Assembly (NCBI GenBank): GCA_030263555.1
Contig: SZPE01000008.1
Span: 19,216 to 83,215 of the forward strand
Length of the DNA: 64,000 nucleotides
From: CFX2 sp014338005
Lineage (GTDB): Bacteria; Chloroflexota; Anaerolineae; Aggregatilineales; Phototrophicaceae
Direction of reading: 5' to 3'
This document shows, piece after piece, positions 18,313-26,860 of the stretch. A model generated the notes under the pieces. The model saw only the letters and a list, made by a program, of their open reading frames with translations, did no database searches and was not told where the DNA came from. The translations under genes and the position numbers were made by a program. The stretch's first letter is position 1, and each line of letters opens with the position of its first letter.

Positions 18313-18789
18313 TTATCCCGACGGCGGCAGCAGATCGCCGGCCAGCCAGGGTATCCCGTAGCCGACGATCAGATGTCCCGCCTCGGCCAGCGCGCTGCCG
18401 AGCTGCTGCGTGCTGCGAAATTCCCACCAGTGATCGGCGGATGGCAGAATCGCCACGCCGAAATCCTGGACGACCAGTGTGCTGAGCGTTCGCCGGGTAT
18501 AAAACGGTGACGGGCTGGCGGCGGCGGGGGTTGGCCGGTCGCTGCGGGTCAGCATCACCCGAAAGCGTGAAGCATTGCCGGATGCCCAGATCGTATCGGC
18601 GTAATTGAGCAGTTGAAATTCGATAAAACCGTACAGCCCATTTTCAAACGGTTTGCTGAAACGGAACAGTCCGCCGGCCCACTGCACCGGATTTTCTTCA
18701 AGACGATAACCGGCGGCCTCGAACGCCTGGCCGACGACGGTTAGCAGGACGAAGCGGAAATAATCGAGCGGCGATTGTTCGCGGTTCAT
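18313..18789 (-). CDS. Conserved-looking hypothetical protein, 158 aa
   Basis: No family recognised. The 158-residue protein is soluble, with a hydrophobic N-terminal helix-like part (YFRFVLLTVVGQAFEAAG), a central strand-rich section (GLYGFIEFQLLNYAD, RFRVMLTRSD) and a C-terminal GYGIPWLAGDLLPP. It contains no signal peptide or metal motif. It starts 6 bases after the DinB stop and precedes the transglycosylase by 51 bases, so it is probably cotranscribed with DinB. The tight spacing supports a real gene. Confidence 0.6.
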   Translation of the reverse strand: MNREQSPLDYFRFVLLTVVGQAFEAAGYRLEENPVQWAGGLFRFSKPFENGLYGFIEFQLLNYADTIWASGNASRFRVMLTRSDRPTPAAASPSPFYTRRTLSTLVVQDFGVAILPSADHWWEFRSTQQLGSALAEAGHLIVGYGIPWLAGDLLPPSG

Positions 18790-18795
18790 GCCTAT

Positions 18796-19296
18796 TCAGC
18801 CATTGGTGGGAGCATCCGTTTCATCAAAATATGTCCATGCCTGCAAATCCGGCGGTTCGATGCCCAACTGCGTCATGATCGTTTTAACCTGCTCCCGGTG
18901 TTCGGTCGCATGATTGATAACCTGCGTCAGCAGGATCGTCTTGAGTACATCGCGCGGCGTTCCTTCCCAGTTCACCTGCACCGTGTCTCCGGCCTGTATC
19001 TTTGATGCCCACTCGATCAACCCCGCGCCCGTGGTACGCAGCGACTCGATCATTTCCGCCAGCGTCATCGGCGGCGGATTGTCTGGGCGCTGGAAGGGCT
19101 GACCGGTGCTGATGCGTGAAAAATAGTTCTGTTCAGCCCTGACGATATGCTCCAGCGTCTCGCGGATAGAACTGAACGCGCCGAGGATGGTGGCGTCCAG
19201 TTGTTCGCTGGTGAGCGCCGCGCACTGTTCAAACAGCCGCAGGTTCGCCCACAGATGATGGCTGAACAGGGTGGTTAGAGTGTCATTCTGTGTCAT
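18796..19296 (-). CDS. DinB family protein
   Basis: A 166-residue four-helix-bundle protein of the DinB/YfiT type. The metal-binding histidines are visible at the usual places: near the N-terminus (FSHHLWAN), in the second helix (LEHIVRAEQ) and in the last helix (INHATEHREQV). These proteins bind a divalent metal; some are thiol-dependent transferases, but the substrate here is unknown. It is the first gene of a small unit with the next hypothetical gene. The 220 bases upstream show no clear feature. Confidence 0.88.
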   Translation of the reverse strand: MTQNDTLTTLFSHHLWANLRLFEQCAALTSEQLDATILGAFSSIRETLEHIVRAEQNYFSRISTGQPFQRPDNPPPMTLAEMIESLRTTGAGLIEWASKIQAGDTVQVNWEGTPRDVLKTILLTQVINHATEHREQVKTIMTQLGIEPPDLQAWTYFDETDAPTNG

Positions 19297-19519
19297 CGTA
19301 TCCTCAACAACTAAACAAATGTCTGAACAAGTGTTTGCCCGCTCCCCCTACTTGCCCCTTACACTGTCTGTAGCCGCCGCCGATCACGATCAGATTGTAC
19401 ATCATGCTATTGTCTATCAGGCTCATGCGTTTCCGTTTATCTATAAAAACTTACCCGTAAACCGCGTTTGGTCTGTTGCGGGGCTTATCCCTACGGCTGT
19501 TTTATGGATAGGCGCTAAA

Positions 19520-21568
19520 TCAACCGGCCTGCTTCAGTAAATCGTTGACCTCATCCGGCGTGGTGACCGGCAGCCGGCAGGCGAAGTTCCGGCAGACGTA
19601 AACGGTCGGTTCGCCGCCTTTTTTGACGCGGTGATTCAGCAGCGGGATGGTATGTTCGCCGTCTACGTCCTGTGGGGCGAGCGCGGCGATGGCGTTCGGG
19701 CGGTAAGGCTGCCGGATGACCGCCAGCAGCGCCGCCGTTTGTTCGTCCGCAGGGTCGCCCACGACGGCCACTTCGTCCAGGCCGTTCACCAGCATATCAA
19801 CCGCGTTTAACGCCTCGCCGAAAGCCTGCGGATACTGGCGCAGCGCCTCGGAAAGCAGGGCGAGAGTCGTGCGGGCGGCTTCCTCATAGCGCGTTTCGCC
19901 GGTATAAGCCGCCAGCCGGAGAAGCTGTTTCGCCATCATGGCGCTGCCGGAGGGTGTGGCGTTGTCCTGCAAGTTACGCGGGCGCACAATCAACTTTTCG
20001 TGGTCGTCGCCGGTGTCGTAAAAACCGCCGTCCTGCGCGGGGAAATGCGCCAGCACATGGTCGGCCAGCCGCCGCGCTTCAGTAAACCAGCGTTCGTCAA
20101 AGGTGGTCTGGTACAGTTCAATCAGACCGTCTATCAGGTTTGCGTAGTCCTCCAGATAGGCGTTGATTTTGCTCACGCCGTTTTTGTGGGTACGCAGCAA
20201 ACGCCCGTCGTCGGCTTTCAGTTCCCGCAGCAGAAAGGTGGCATTTTTGACGGCGGCCTCGCGGTAATCGGCGCGGCCCAGGACGCGGGCGGCTTCGGCC
20301 AGGCTTGCCAGCATCATGCCGTTCCAGGCGGTCAGGATTTTGTCATCCAGCCCCGGCGGCACGCGCTGCGAACGGATAGCGAACAGTTTATCCCGAACGC
20401 CTGCAATTTTTGCCTGCAATTCCTGGCCTGTCAGGTTCAACCGCTGTGCGATAGTCGCATCGTCATTGGGTACATAGAGGATATTATGGCCTTCAAAATT
20501 GCCGCGCGCCGTCACGCCCCAGTATTCAATGGCGATGGGCGCGTCGTCGCCCAGAATTTCCCGGAGTTCGCCCTCGTCCCAAACAAAAAACCGGCCTTCT
20601 TCGCCCTCGCTGTCGGCGTCGGTTGTGCTGTAAAAGCCGCCTTCCGGGGCTGTCATCTCGCGCAGGATGTAGTCGTAAGTCTCCTCGGCGATGCGTCTGT
20701 AAAAGGTTTCGCCGGTGATCTGCCAGGTGTGCAGGTAAACGCGGCTGAGCTGCGCGCTGTCGTAGAGCATTTTTTCAAAATGTGGCACTAACCAGATGGC
20801 GTCCACGCTGTAGCGGTGGAAACCGCCGCCGATCTGGTCATAAATACCGCCGCGCGCCATCTTTTGCAGCGTGAACGTGACCATATTTAGCGCGTTTGCA
20901 TCGCCGGTACGGGCATAAGCGCGCAGCAGAAAATCCAGGTTCATCGGCTGAGGGAACTTCGGCGCGCCGCCAAAACCGCCGTAGTTTTTGTCGAAGGACT
21001 GCTCGAAACGCCGGACGGCCTCGTCCAGTAAATCGGCATTCAGGGCGTCTGTGCCGCCGCCGATGCCCAGAAAATCGCGGTTCAGCGCCTCGGTCAGATT
21101 TCCGGCGGCTTCGTCAACCTGGCTTCGGCGGCTGCGGTAAGCGTCGGCCACGCCGGCCAGAACTTGCCGGAAGGCCGGCATCCCGCCGCGCGGCTCGCGC
21201 GGGAAGTACGTGCCGCCGTAAAAAGGACGGCCATCAGGGGTCAAAAAAACCGTCATCGGCCAGCCGCCATGCCCGGTCAGCGCCAAAACCGCCTGCATGT
21301 AGATGTCGTCCACGTCGGGACGCTCCTCGCGGTCTACCTTGATATTGACGAACAGCTCGTTCATCATGTTCGCGGTCGGCTCATGCTCAAAACTTTCGTG
21401 CGCCATGACATGACACCAGTGGCAGGCGCTGTAACCAACGCTGAGCAAAATCGGCTTATCTTCAGCCTGGGCGCGGGCGAAGGCCTCCTCACCCCAGGGA
21501 TACCAGTCTACCGGGTTATCGGCGTGCTGGCGTAAATAGGGGCTGGTTTCGTGCTGAAGGCGATTCAA
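19520..21568 (-). CDS. Thioredoxin-domain DUF255 protein (YyaL/SPATA20 family)
   Basis: A 682-residue protein. The N-terminal 170 residues are a thioredoxin-like DUF255 domain with SPYLRQHADNPVDWYPWG and the CHWCHVM motif; the remainder is an (alpha/alpha)6-barrel like that of N-acyl-glucosamine epimerases (WLVPHFEKMLYDSAQL). The start is TTG at 21568, preceded by AAGGAG with a 6-base spacer; no ATG fits the conserved N-terminus. Length and domain order match the family. The biochemical role is unknown, possibly redox-linked sugar chemistry. Confidence 0.9.
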   Translation of the reverse strand: MNRLQHETSPYLRQHADNPVDWYPWGEEAFARAQAEDKPILLSVGYSACHWCHVMAHESFEHEPTANMMNELFVNIKVDREERPDVDDIYMQAVLALTGHGGWPMTVFLTPDGRPFYGGTYFPREPRGGMPAFRQVLAGVADAYRSRRSQVDEAAGNLTEALNRDFLGIGGGTDALNADLLDEAVRRFEQSFDKNYGGFGGAPKFPQPMNLDFLLRAYARTGDANALNMVTFTLQKMARGGIYDQIGGGFHRYSVDAIWLVPHFEKMLYDSAQLSRVYLHTWQITGETFYRRIAEETYDYILREMTAPEGGFYSTTDADSEGEEGRFFVWDEGELREILGDDAPIAIEYWGVTARGNFEGHNILYVPNDDATIAQRLNLTGQELQAKIAGVRDKLFAIRSQRVPPGLDDKILTAWNGMMLASLAEAARVLGRADYREAAVKNATFLLRELKADDGRLLRTHKNGVSKINAYLEDYANLIDGLIELYQTTFDERWFTEARRLADHVLAHFPAQDGGFYDTGDDHEKLIVRPRNLQDNATPSGSAMMAKQLLRLAAYTGETRYEEAARTTLALLSEALRQYPQAFGEALNAVDMLVNGLDEVAVVGDPADEQTAALLAVIRQPYRPNAIAALAPQDVDGEHTIPLLNHRVKKGGEPTVYVCRNFACRLPVTTPDEVNDLLKQAG

Positions 21569-21639
21569 AAGGCGCTCCTTTTTGATTACAGTGATCTGTT
21601 TTATTTATCATGGCAGACAGGCGCGGAAAAAGCAATCGC

Positions 21640-22293
21640 CTACCAGGTGAGTATCTGCGGCGGCTCAGGGTCGGCTGGTTCGGCCTGCCACAGAGCCTCC
21701 AGCCAATCAAACAGCCGGTTGGCGACCTCCGGGGTCAGGCGGGCAGCAGCCTCAAAGTTGTGCTGCGAAAAGGCATATAGGCTGACGAAACGTTTGTGCA
21801 GGGTGCAAATCACATAATCTTTCTCCCAGCGCGATTCGCCCCATAAAAAAGCCGCATCGTCTTTTTCGCGGCGGATTCGTTCCAGCCAGTTCAGGCGGTC
21901 TTTGCTGCTTAGGCCGTCCAGCTTAAAACTGAGCGTGAGCGCGGAGGCAAACGAAAACGCAAACGTCAGTTTACCCCGCGCGTCGGCATCCAGCAGCAGG
22001 GAAGCAACACCGTCCTGGGTAGTCAGCGACGCCACTCCATGTTGAGTATCCAGGCTGCGAAGCCGCAGCACCGACAGCAGCGGCAGATTGGGATAACGGC
22101 GGTTGAGTTCTTCACCCAGATTGATCTGGCTGTTAAAAAACTGCCGCAGCAGCCAGGGCGCATCGGATGGCGGCTGATGATCTGCCGGGTCTGTCGCCGG
22201 TTCATCGCTGCGGTTTTCGGACAGGGCCGGGAACTGGCGCGAGGGGATGGTTCGGTCGTCGTCGTGCGAGGAATCTTGGATTTGGTCGGACAT
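21640..22293 (-). CDS. Hypothetical protein, 217 aa
   Basis: No family recognised. The first 50 residues are acidic and disordered (Asp/Ser/Pro-rich). The rest looks folded, with LNRRYPNLPLLSVLRLRSL, two copies of an (L)TTQDGVASLL-like phrase and an FFN...F/W-rich helical end. There is no signal peptide or membrane helix. It lies 71 bases upstream of the DUF255 gene and 84 bases after the methyltransferase on the same strand. Confidence 0.6.
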   Translation of the reverse strand: MSDQIQDSSHDDDRTIPSRQFPALSENRSDEPATDPADHQPPSDAPWLLRQFFNSQINLGEELNRRYPNLPLLSVLRLRSLDTQHGVASLTTQDGVASLLLDADARGKLTFAFSFASALTLSFKLDGLSSKDRLNWLERIRREKDDAAFLWGESRWEKDYVICTLHKRFVSLYAFSQHNFEAAARLTPEVANRLFDWLEALWQAEPADPEPPQILTW

Positions 22294-22376
22294 GAGTTTT
22301 TCCCGGCTGGTTGAGCATATACAAGCGGATGATGCTATTCAGCTTATAGCAGGCGCGGTTTACGCGCAACCTTTCG

Positions 22377-23228
22377 CTAACGTTCCACCGGGAATAACTC
22401 AATCACCCCATCCGCACCGATAACCGCCCGCGCGCCGCAGGAATCGCAGAACCAGGACTGCTCCCGCTGCTTCATGAGGCCCGACCGGCAGCGTGGGCAG
22501 CGCAGCACCTCATCTAGCGGGCGCGCGCCCGCCGCCGGCGAACTGCCTGTTTTGTATCCCCAGATTTTGCGATAATCCACCTGCCAGATTTGCGCCTGGG
22601 CATCTTCCACGCCGCAGCGAGCCAGCAGTTCGAGAATCTGGCCGGATGACCAGGTTTTGCCCGGCATCAGGCGCGTATTGATGCGCTGGCTGATGAGCAG
22701 CAGCCCGCCGGGGCGCAGCACGCGCGCCAGCTCGCCCAGGACAGCCTGCGGGCGAACCATAAACTCCAGGGCTTCGAGGCAGGTCACTACATCGAACGTA
22801 TCATCGGGGAAAGGCAGATTTTCCGCCGATCCCCATATGAACGTCACGCGATCCTCGAACACGTAAAGGTTTTGGGTGGCCTGATGCAGCATCCGGCGGC
22901 TGAGGTCGAGGCCGATCACCCGCCCCTGAAAGTGCGCGTGTCGCAGCAGCGCCAGCGGCAGCCGGCCTGTGCCGGTCGCCACGTCCAGCACCAGCGGCGA
23001 GCGGTGCGGCGCGATGCGTTCCATGATCGGCTGCGCCAGATACATATGCTCGTACTCGCGGTAATAGTTTTTCACGCGGTCGTAGCGGTGGGCGAACAGG
23101 TCATATAACCAGATGACGATGCGCCGCCCCAGGTAAACACCTTCGGTAGCGATCAGCAGCCACCAGCCGAGCGCGATGATTGCCACTGCCAACAAAACCA
23201 GCAGCAGCATCGAGAGCCAATCGGTCAA
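22377..23228 (-). CDS. Membrane-anchored class I methyltransferase with zinc ribbon
   Basis: A 283-residue protein. An N-terminal helix (about 5-28, LLLVLLAVAIIALGWWLL) is followed by a class I SAM methyltransferase: motif I VLDVATGTGRLPL, then VIGLDLSRRML, ENLPFPDDTFDVVTC and RVLRPGGLLLIS. The last 50 residues hold a zinc ribbon (CPRC and CDSC, 19 residues apart). Substrate unknown. The start is probably TTG at 23228, overlapping the epimerase stop (TTGA); the frame extends further upstream inside the epimerase, and an ATG at 23210 is an alternative. Coupling with the epimerase suggests a shared pathway. Confidence 0.8.
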   Translation of the reverse strand: MTDWLSMLLLVLLAVAIIALGWWLLIATEGVYLGRRIVIWLYDLFAHRYDRVKNYYREYEHMYLAQPIMERIAPHRSPLVLDVATGTGRLPLALLRHAHFQGRVIGLDLSRRMLHQATQNLYVFEDRVTFIWGSAENLPFPDDTFDVVTCLEALEFMVRPQAVLGELARVLRPGGLLLISQRINTRLMPGKTWSSGQILELLARCGVEDAQAQIWQVDYRKIWGYKTGSSPAAGARPLDEVLRCPRCRSGLMKQREQSWFCDSCGARAVIGADGVIELFPVER

Positions 23229-24217
23229 GGCAGCAGCCCTTTTTCCCGCAGCCAGGGTTCGCAGCGCCGGATGCCGTCTTCGAGACTGACACGGGCTTCC
23301 CAACCCAACAGCCGGCGGGCTTTGTCCATCTTGTAGGTTTTTCGCGCCTGCATAAAAGGGATGAGCGCCGGCACATCCTGGGGTTCGCCGCGCAGGGTAA
23401 GCGCCAGTTCAACTGCCGGCGCGATAATTCGAAGCGGCAGTGCCGGTAAACCTCGCCAGTTCTGGTGGCCGGCCAGCCTGGAGTAACCACTCAGGATCTC
23501 GCGCCAGGTGGGGGCCGGGTCGGGCGCGCAGTTGAAGGCTTCTCCGTCTGCCGCCGGGTGTGTCAGCAGCAGCGCGGCCATATCCACCACGTCGTCAATG
23601 TAAATCGGGTGCGCGTAACCGCTGCCGTCGCCCAGAAAAATTGTCGGGTTGCGTTTGCCCAGGTTGAACATAAACATCGTCCACATGCCGGAACGCGGGC
23701 CGTAGACCATACCTGGACGGATGATGCTGTACGACAGGTTGTTTTGCGCGCCAATCTGGCGCACCACCTTTTCGGCTTCCGATTTGGTGACATTGTAGGG
23801 GACACGCCCCGGCTTCTGGGGCATTTCTTCGGTCACGTCACTGGTATAGCCGTAACCATAAACCGCAATGGTGCTGATATGCAGCGCCCGCCGGACGCGC
23901 GCCGCCGCCGCTGCCTGCATCACGCTGCGTGTGCCGTCCACATTTAAGCGGCGCTGGTGGGGCAGGGGGCCGCCCAGCGCCGCCGCGCAGTGAACGATAT
24001 AGTCACAGCCTGCCGCCACCTCTTTCATGCGTTCGGTATCGTTAATATCTCCCATGACGATTTCAACGTTCGGCAGATCTCGAATGTAAGCATCCCGCCC
24101 CGGACGCCGCGCCAGCGCCCGGACGCGCGCCCCTTCGGCGGCCAGCCGCCGCGCGATTTCGCCGCCCAAAAAGCCGGTCGCGCCGGTGACGAGCGCGGTT
24201 GCGCCTTTCAGTGTCAT
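23225..24217 (-). CDS. NAD-dependent epimerase/dehydratase (extended SDR)
   Basis: A 330-residue extended short-chain dehydrogenase with the nucleotide motif VTGATGFLGGEIA, an Asp after strand 3 (MGDIND), the active-site Tyr and Lys in VPYNVTKSEAE and the substrate part HPIYIDDVVDMAALLL. It is likely to act on a nucleotide sugar or steroid/isoprenoid-like substrate; the exact one is unclear. GAGAGG lies just upstream of the ATG at 24217; a TTG four codons earlier sits inside that site and is unlikely. It is cotranscribed with the methyltransferase and divergent from a sigma factor gene. Confidence 0.87.
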   Translation of the reverse strand: MTLKGATALVTGATGFLGGEIARRLAAEGARVRALARRPGRDAYIRDLPNVEIVMGDINDTERMKEVAAGCDYIVHCAAALGGPLPHQRRLNVDGTRSVMQAAAAARVRRALHISTIAVYGYGYTSDVTEEMPQKPGRVPYNVTKSEAEKVVRQIGAQNNLSYSIIRPGMVYGPRSGMWTMFMFNLGKRNPTIFLGDGSGYAHPIYIDDVVDMAALLLTHPAADGEAFNCAPDPAPTWREILSGYSRLAGHQNWRGLPALPLRIIAPAVELALTLRGEPQDVPALIPFMQARKTYKMDKARRLLGWEARVSLEDGIRRCEPWLREKGLLP

Positions 24218-24346
24218 AAAACCTCTCAAAGCTGGTGTTCAACAATAAACGGCTACAAAGATACCCTATGCTTAAAATCACCGAAACCTTTTTGGACGAT
24301 TCGACCTCTTTATTGATAGAAAGACGCTCGCAGCCAGGGGGTGTGT

Positions 24347-24922
24347 ATGTTGTTGATCGTTCTACCGGATGTCACGGTTGAAGATGACCTGCTGCCCCGC
24401 CTGCGGCGCGGCGACGAAACCGCTGTGATCGAAACTTACGAACGTTATTTTATGCCCCTCTACCGGTATGCGCGCTTCAAACTCGGCAGCCGGCAGCAGG
24501 CGCAGGATGTCGTGAGCGAGGTCTTTCTCAAGTTAATCGAGACGATTGGCAAACCCAGCGCGCCGCGCGAGAACCTGCGGGCGTGGCTGTTCAGCCTCAC
24601 CCGCCACCAGATTTTTCGTCTGTACGGCGAGCCGCGCCAGTTGTCGTTAGAAGAAGTGGAGGAATGGATGCCCTCGCCGTCTGACCAATATCCCGAAACG
24701 ATGCTGGGCGAAAACGTCCCGCTGGAACGGGTGCGCCACGCCCTGCGGATGCTCAACGCCGACCACCAGGAAGTGTTGGTTTTGCGCTTCGGCCAGCGGT
24801 TGAGCATGAAGGAAACCGCCGACCTGATGGGCAAAAGCGTCAGTGCCGTTAAATCGCTACAGTTCCGCGCGCTGGATACGCTGCGCCTGATTCTGATCGA
24901 ACCGGAGGTGCATCATGGCTGA
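24347..24922 (+). CDS. ECF-type RNA polymerase sigma factor
   Basis: A 191-residue sigma-70 family protein. Region 2 is visible in YRYARFKLGSRQQAQDVVSE and VFLKLIE, with NLRAWLFSLTRHQ at its end. Region 4 is the HTH LSMKETADLMGKSVSAVKSL. The ATG at 24347 is preceded by a GGGGG ribosome site; a GTG two codons earlier overlaps that site. The 3' end overlaps the VWA-protein gene by 8 bases, so the two are translationally coupled, as sigma and anti-sigma genes usually are. Its target promoters are unknown. Confidence 0.9.
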   Translation: MLLIVLPDVTVEDDLLPRLRRGDETAVIETYERYFMPLYRYARFKLGSRQQAQDVVSEVFLKLIETIGKPSAPRENLRAWLFSLTRHQIFRLYGEPRQLSLEEVEEWMPSPSDQYPETMLGENVPLERVRHALRMLNADHQEVLVLRFGQRLSMKETADLMGKSVSAVKSLQFRALDTLRLILIEPEVHHG

Positions 24923-26798
24923 ACTTCTGGATGCGCTGGCCGACTGCCTTGACCGGGTGCAGTCCGGCGAAAGGCTCGAAAACTGCCTGCGCGATTACCC
25001 GGAACATGCGGGCCGGCTGCGCGATCTGCTCAAGACGGCTGACCTGGTTTTCCGGGCGCAGCAGGATGCTGATGCGGAAACCGCCGATGAGCAGTCCCAG
25101 GTGCGGGGACGCTTGGAGCAGGCTTTACAGAAGCGGCGGCTCCACCAGCAAACACAGCGCCGCGTCTGGGTGCGCCGGCTGGGGCTGCTGGCGGCGGCCT
25201 GTGTGGCGCTGGTTTCCGTCTCGCTGGTATTCCTGGCGATGCTGGGGCCGAGTGTCGGCAGCGTTTTTAGCAATATCGTTAATGCCTATAGCGGGGTAGC
25301 GTCCTATTCAACGCCGGTCCCTGGCCGCGATTCGCCGCCGAGGGAGCCGGTTACGACCTCGGTCGCGCTGATGACGCCCGCGCCGCCGGTGGATGGCTTA
25401 TCCGGCGTCACGGCGCTGCCGGTTGGCCCGACTGCCGGGTTTTTAGAGCCGCAGGCCGCGCCGACACAGATGGCGCTTATGCCTCTGAGCGCGGGCGAGA
25501 TCAACGACAACGCTCGCTGGGATGATTACCTGCTGTACCGCCGAAATTTTCTGGCGCAGTATGCCGGGGTTGTGCATGATGTGGACGTGAGCGGGCGGCA
25601 GATCATCGTGGTGGCCGATGAAGAAGGGCTGCCGGTGTTGGGCGCGCGCGTGCAGGTCTACGCCGGGCAAAGGCTGGTCAGTGATTCGCGCACCTACGCC
25701 ACCGGGCAGACGCTCTTTTTCCCGTCCGCGCGGCCTGAGGCGCAGAACGCGCAGTCGTTCCGCGTCGTGGTCAGCAAAGGGGAAATTGCGCGCCAGTTCA
25801 CGCTTGACCCACAGCGCGGCCCGGTCTGGACGATCACGCTGGCGCAGGCCGAACGCGCGGCTGCCCGGCTGGATGTGCTGTTTTTACTGGATGCTACCGG
25901 CAGCATGGGCGATGAAATCGCGCAGCTGCAGAATAATATCCTGAATATTTCATCGCAGATCGCCGACCGGCTGAGGAACGCCGACGTGCGCTACGGTCTG
26001 GTGACATACCGCGACCGGGGTGACGCCTATGTGACGCAGACGACCGATTTCACGCCGGAGGTGTCGCAGTTCCAGGCCAGCCTGAATACGGTGCGCGCCG
26101 ACGGCGGCGGCGATAATCCCGAATCGTTAAACGAGGCGCTGCACAAAGCGGTGCATAATGTAAGCTGGCGGGGCGATGATACGGTCAAGCTGATCTTCCT
26201 GGTTGCCGACGCGCCGCCGCATCTCGACTATCCGAACGATTACGACTACGCTCAGGAAATGGTGGCCGCCGCGCAGCGCGGAATCAAAATTCACCCGATT
26301 GCATCCAGCGGCCTGACTTCGGATGGCGAGTTCATCTTCCGGCAGATCGCGCAGTATACGATGGGTCACTTCATCTTCCTGACCTACGAACAGGGTGTGC
26401 CAGGGACACCCGGCGAGTCGCGGCCTGATCTGCACGTCGGCGAAGCGGCAGACCCGCAAACCGGGCAGCAGGGCGATTATACGGTCGAACGGCTGGCTGA
26501 TCTGGTGCTGCGCCTGATTATGGACGAAATGGCCGCGTTGAATCGCAAGGCCGAAATCGCCGCCGGCGCTGTATCACCGGCGCTTCGACCTGCCGAGCCG
26601 CCGCCCACGCCGACACCTGTTTTGCCGCCGGCGCAGGAAAGCGGCCTTCAACTGCCCGACCTGGGAGTCTTGTGGCGGTCGGAACTGAGCCTGCCGATCG
26701 CGCTGGCGGTGGTCGGTCTGGGCGTTTACCTGGGGTACGCCGTCCGCCGGCCCGCGCCTAAACGCAAGCGTAAGAACGACGAGATCATCGAAGATTGA
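24915..26798 (+). CDS. Anti-sigma-like membrane protein fused to a VWA domain
   Basis: A 627-residue protein. Residues 1-85 are a charged helical stretch (LDALADCLDRVQSGERLENC) of the kind found in Chloroflexota anti-sigma proteins, followed by a membrane helix (about 92-115), a low-complexity Pro/Thr region, a strand-rich domain (about 205-310) and a von Willebrand A domain starting at Asp326 in LLDATGSMG (MIDAS; DxTxS form). A second helix (about 597-615) is followed by a basic tail (KRKRKND). The VWA part would face outwards between two helices. It overlaps the sigma gene by 8 bases, so I infer it controls that sigma factor. No zinc-type anti-sigma motif is seen. Confidence 0.82.
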   Translation: MAELLDALADCLDRVQSGERLENCLRDYPEHAGRLRDLLKTADLVFRAQQDADAETADEQSQVRGRLEQALQKRRLHQQTQRRVWVRRLGLLAAACVALVSVSLVFLAMLGPSVGSVFSNIVNAYSGVASYSTPVPGRDSPPREPVTTSVALMTPAPPVDGLSGVTALPVGPTAGFLEPQAAPTQMALMPLSAGEINDNARWDDYLLYRRNFLAQYAGVVHDVDVSGRQIIVVADEEGLPVLGARVQVYAGQRLVSDSRTYATGQTLFFPSARPEAQNAQSFRVVVSKGEIARQFTLDPQRGPVWTITLAQAERAAARLDVLFLLDATGSMGDEIAQLQNNILNISSQIADRLRNADVRYGLVTYRDRGDAYVTQTTDFTPEVSQFQASLNTVRADGGGDNPESLNEALHKAVHNVSWRGDDTVKLIFLVADAPPHLDYPNDYDYAQEMVAAAQRGIKIHPIASSGLTSDGEFIFRQIAQYTMGHFIFLTYEQGVPGTPGESRPDLHVGEAADPQTGQQGDYTVERLADLVLRLIMDEMAALNRKAEIAAGAVSPALRPAEPPPTPTPVLPPAQESGLQLPDLGVLWRSELSLPIALAVVGLGVYLGYAVRRPAPKRKRKNDEIIED

Positions 26799-26803
26799 TT
26801 TGG

Positions 26804-26860
26804 AGCGGGCGCTTTTCGCAGGGATTAACGTCCCCGCGCGGGAAGCGCCCGCTTATTTTT
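26804..26860 (+). terminator. Terminator between convergent VWA and ABC genes
   Basis: AGCGGGCGCTT and AAGCGCCCGCT form an 11-pair stem around a 28-base loop, followed by TATTTTT. It overlaps the stop codon of the minus-strand ABC gene and may serve both directions. Confidence 0.6.

Noticed and set aside
19297..19519. 89-codon plus-strand frame between the DinB and DUF255 genes
   Set aside because: It has no ribosome site or recognisable domain and runs against both neighbours. I see no clear feature in this 223-base gap.
24900..24925. Possible frameshift joining the sigma factor and VWA genes
   Set aside because: Both genes have complete domains and proper starts; the 8-base overlap is normal coupling.
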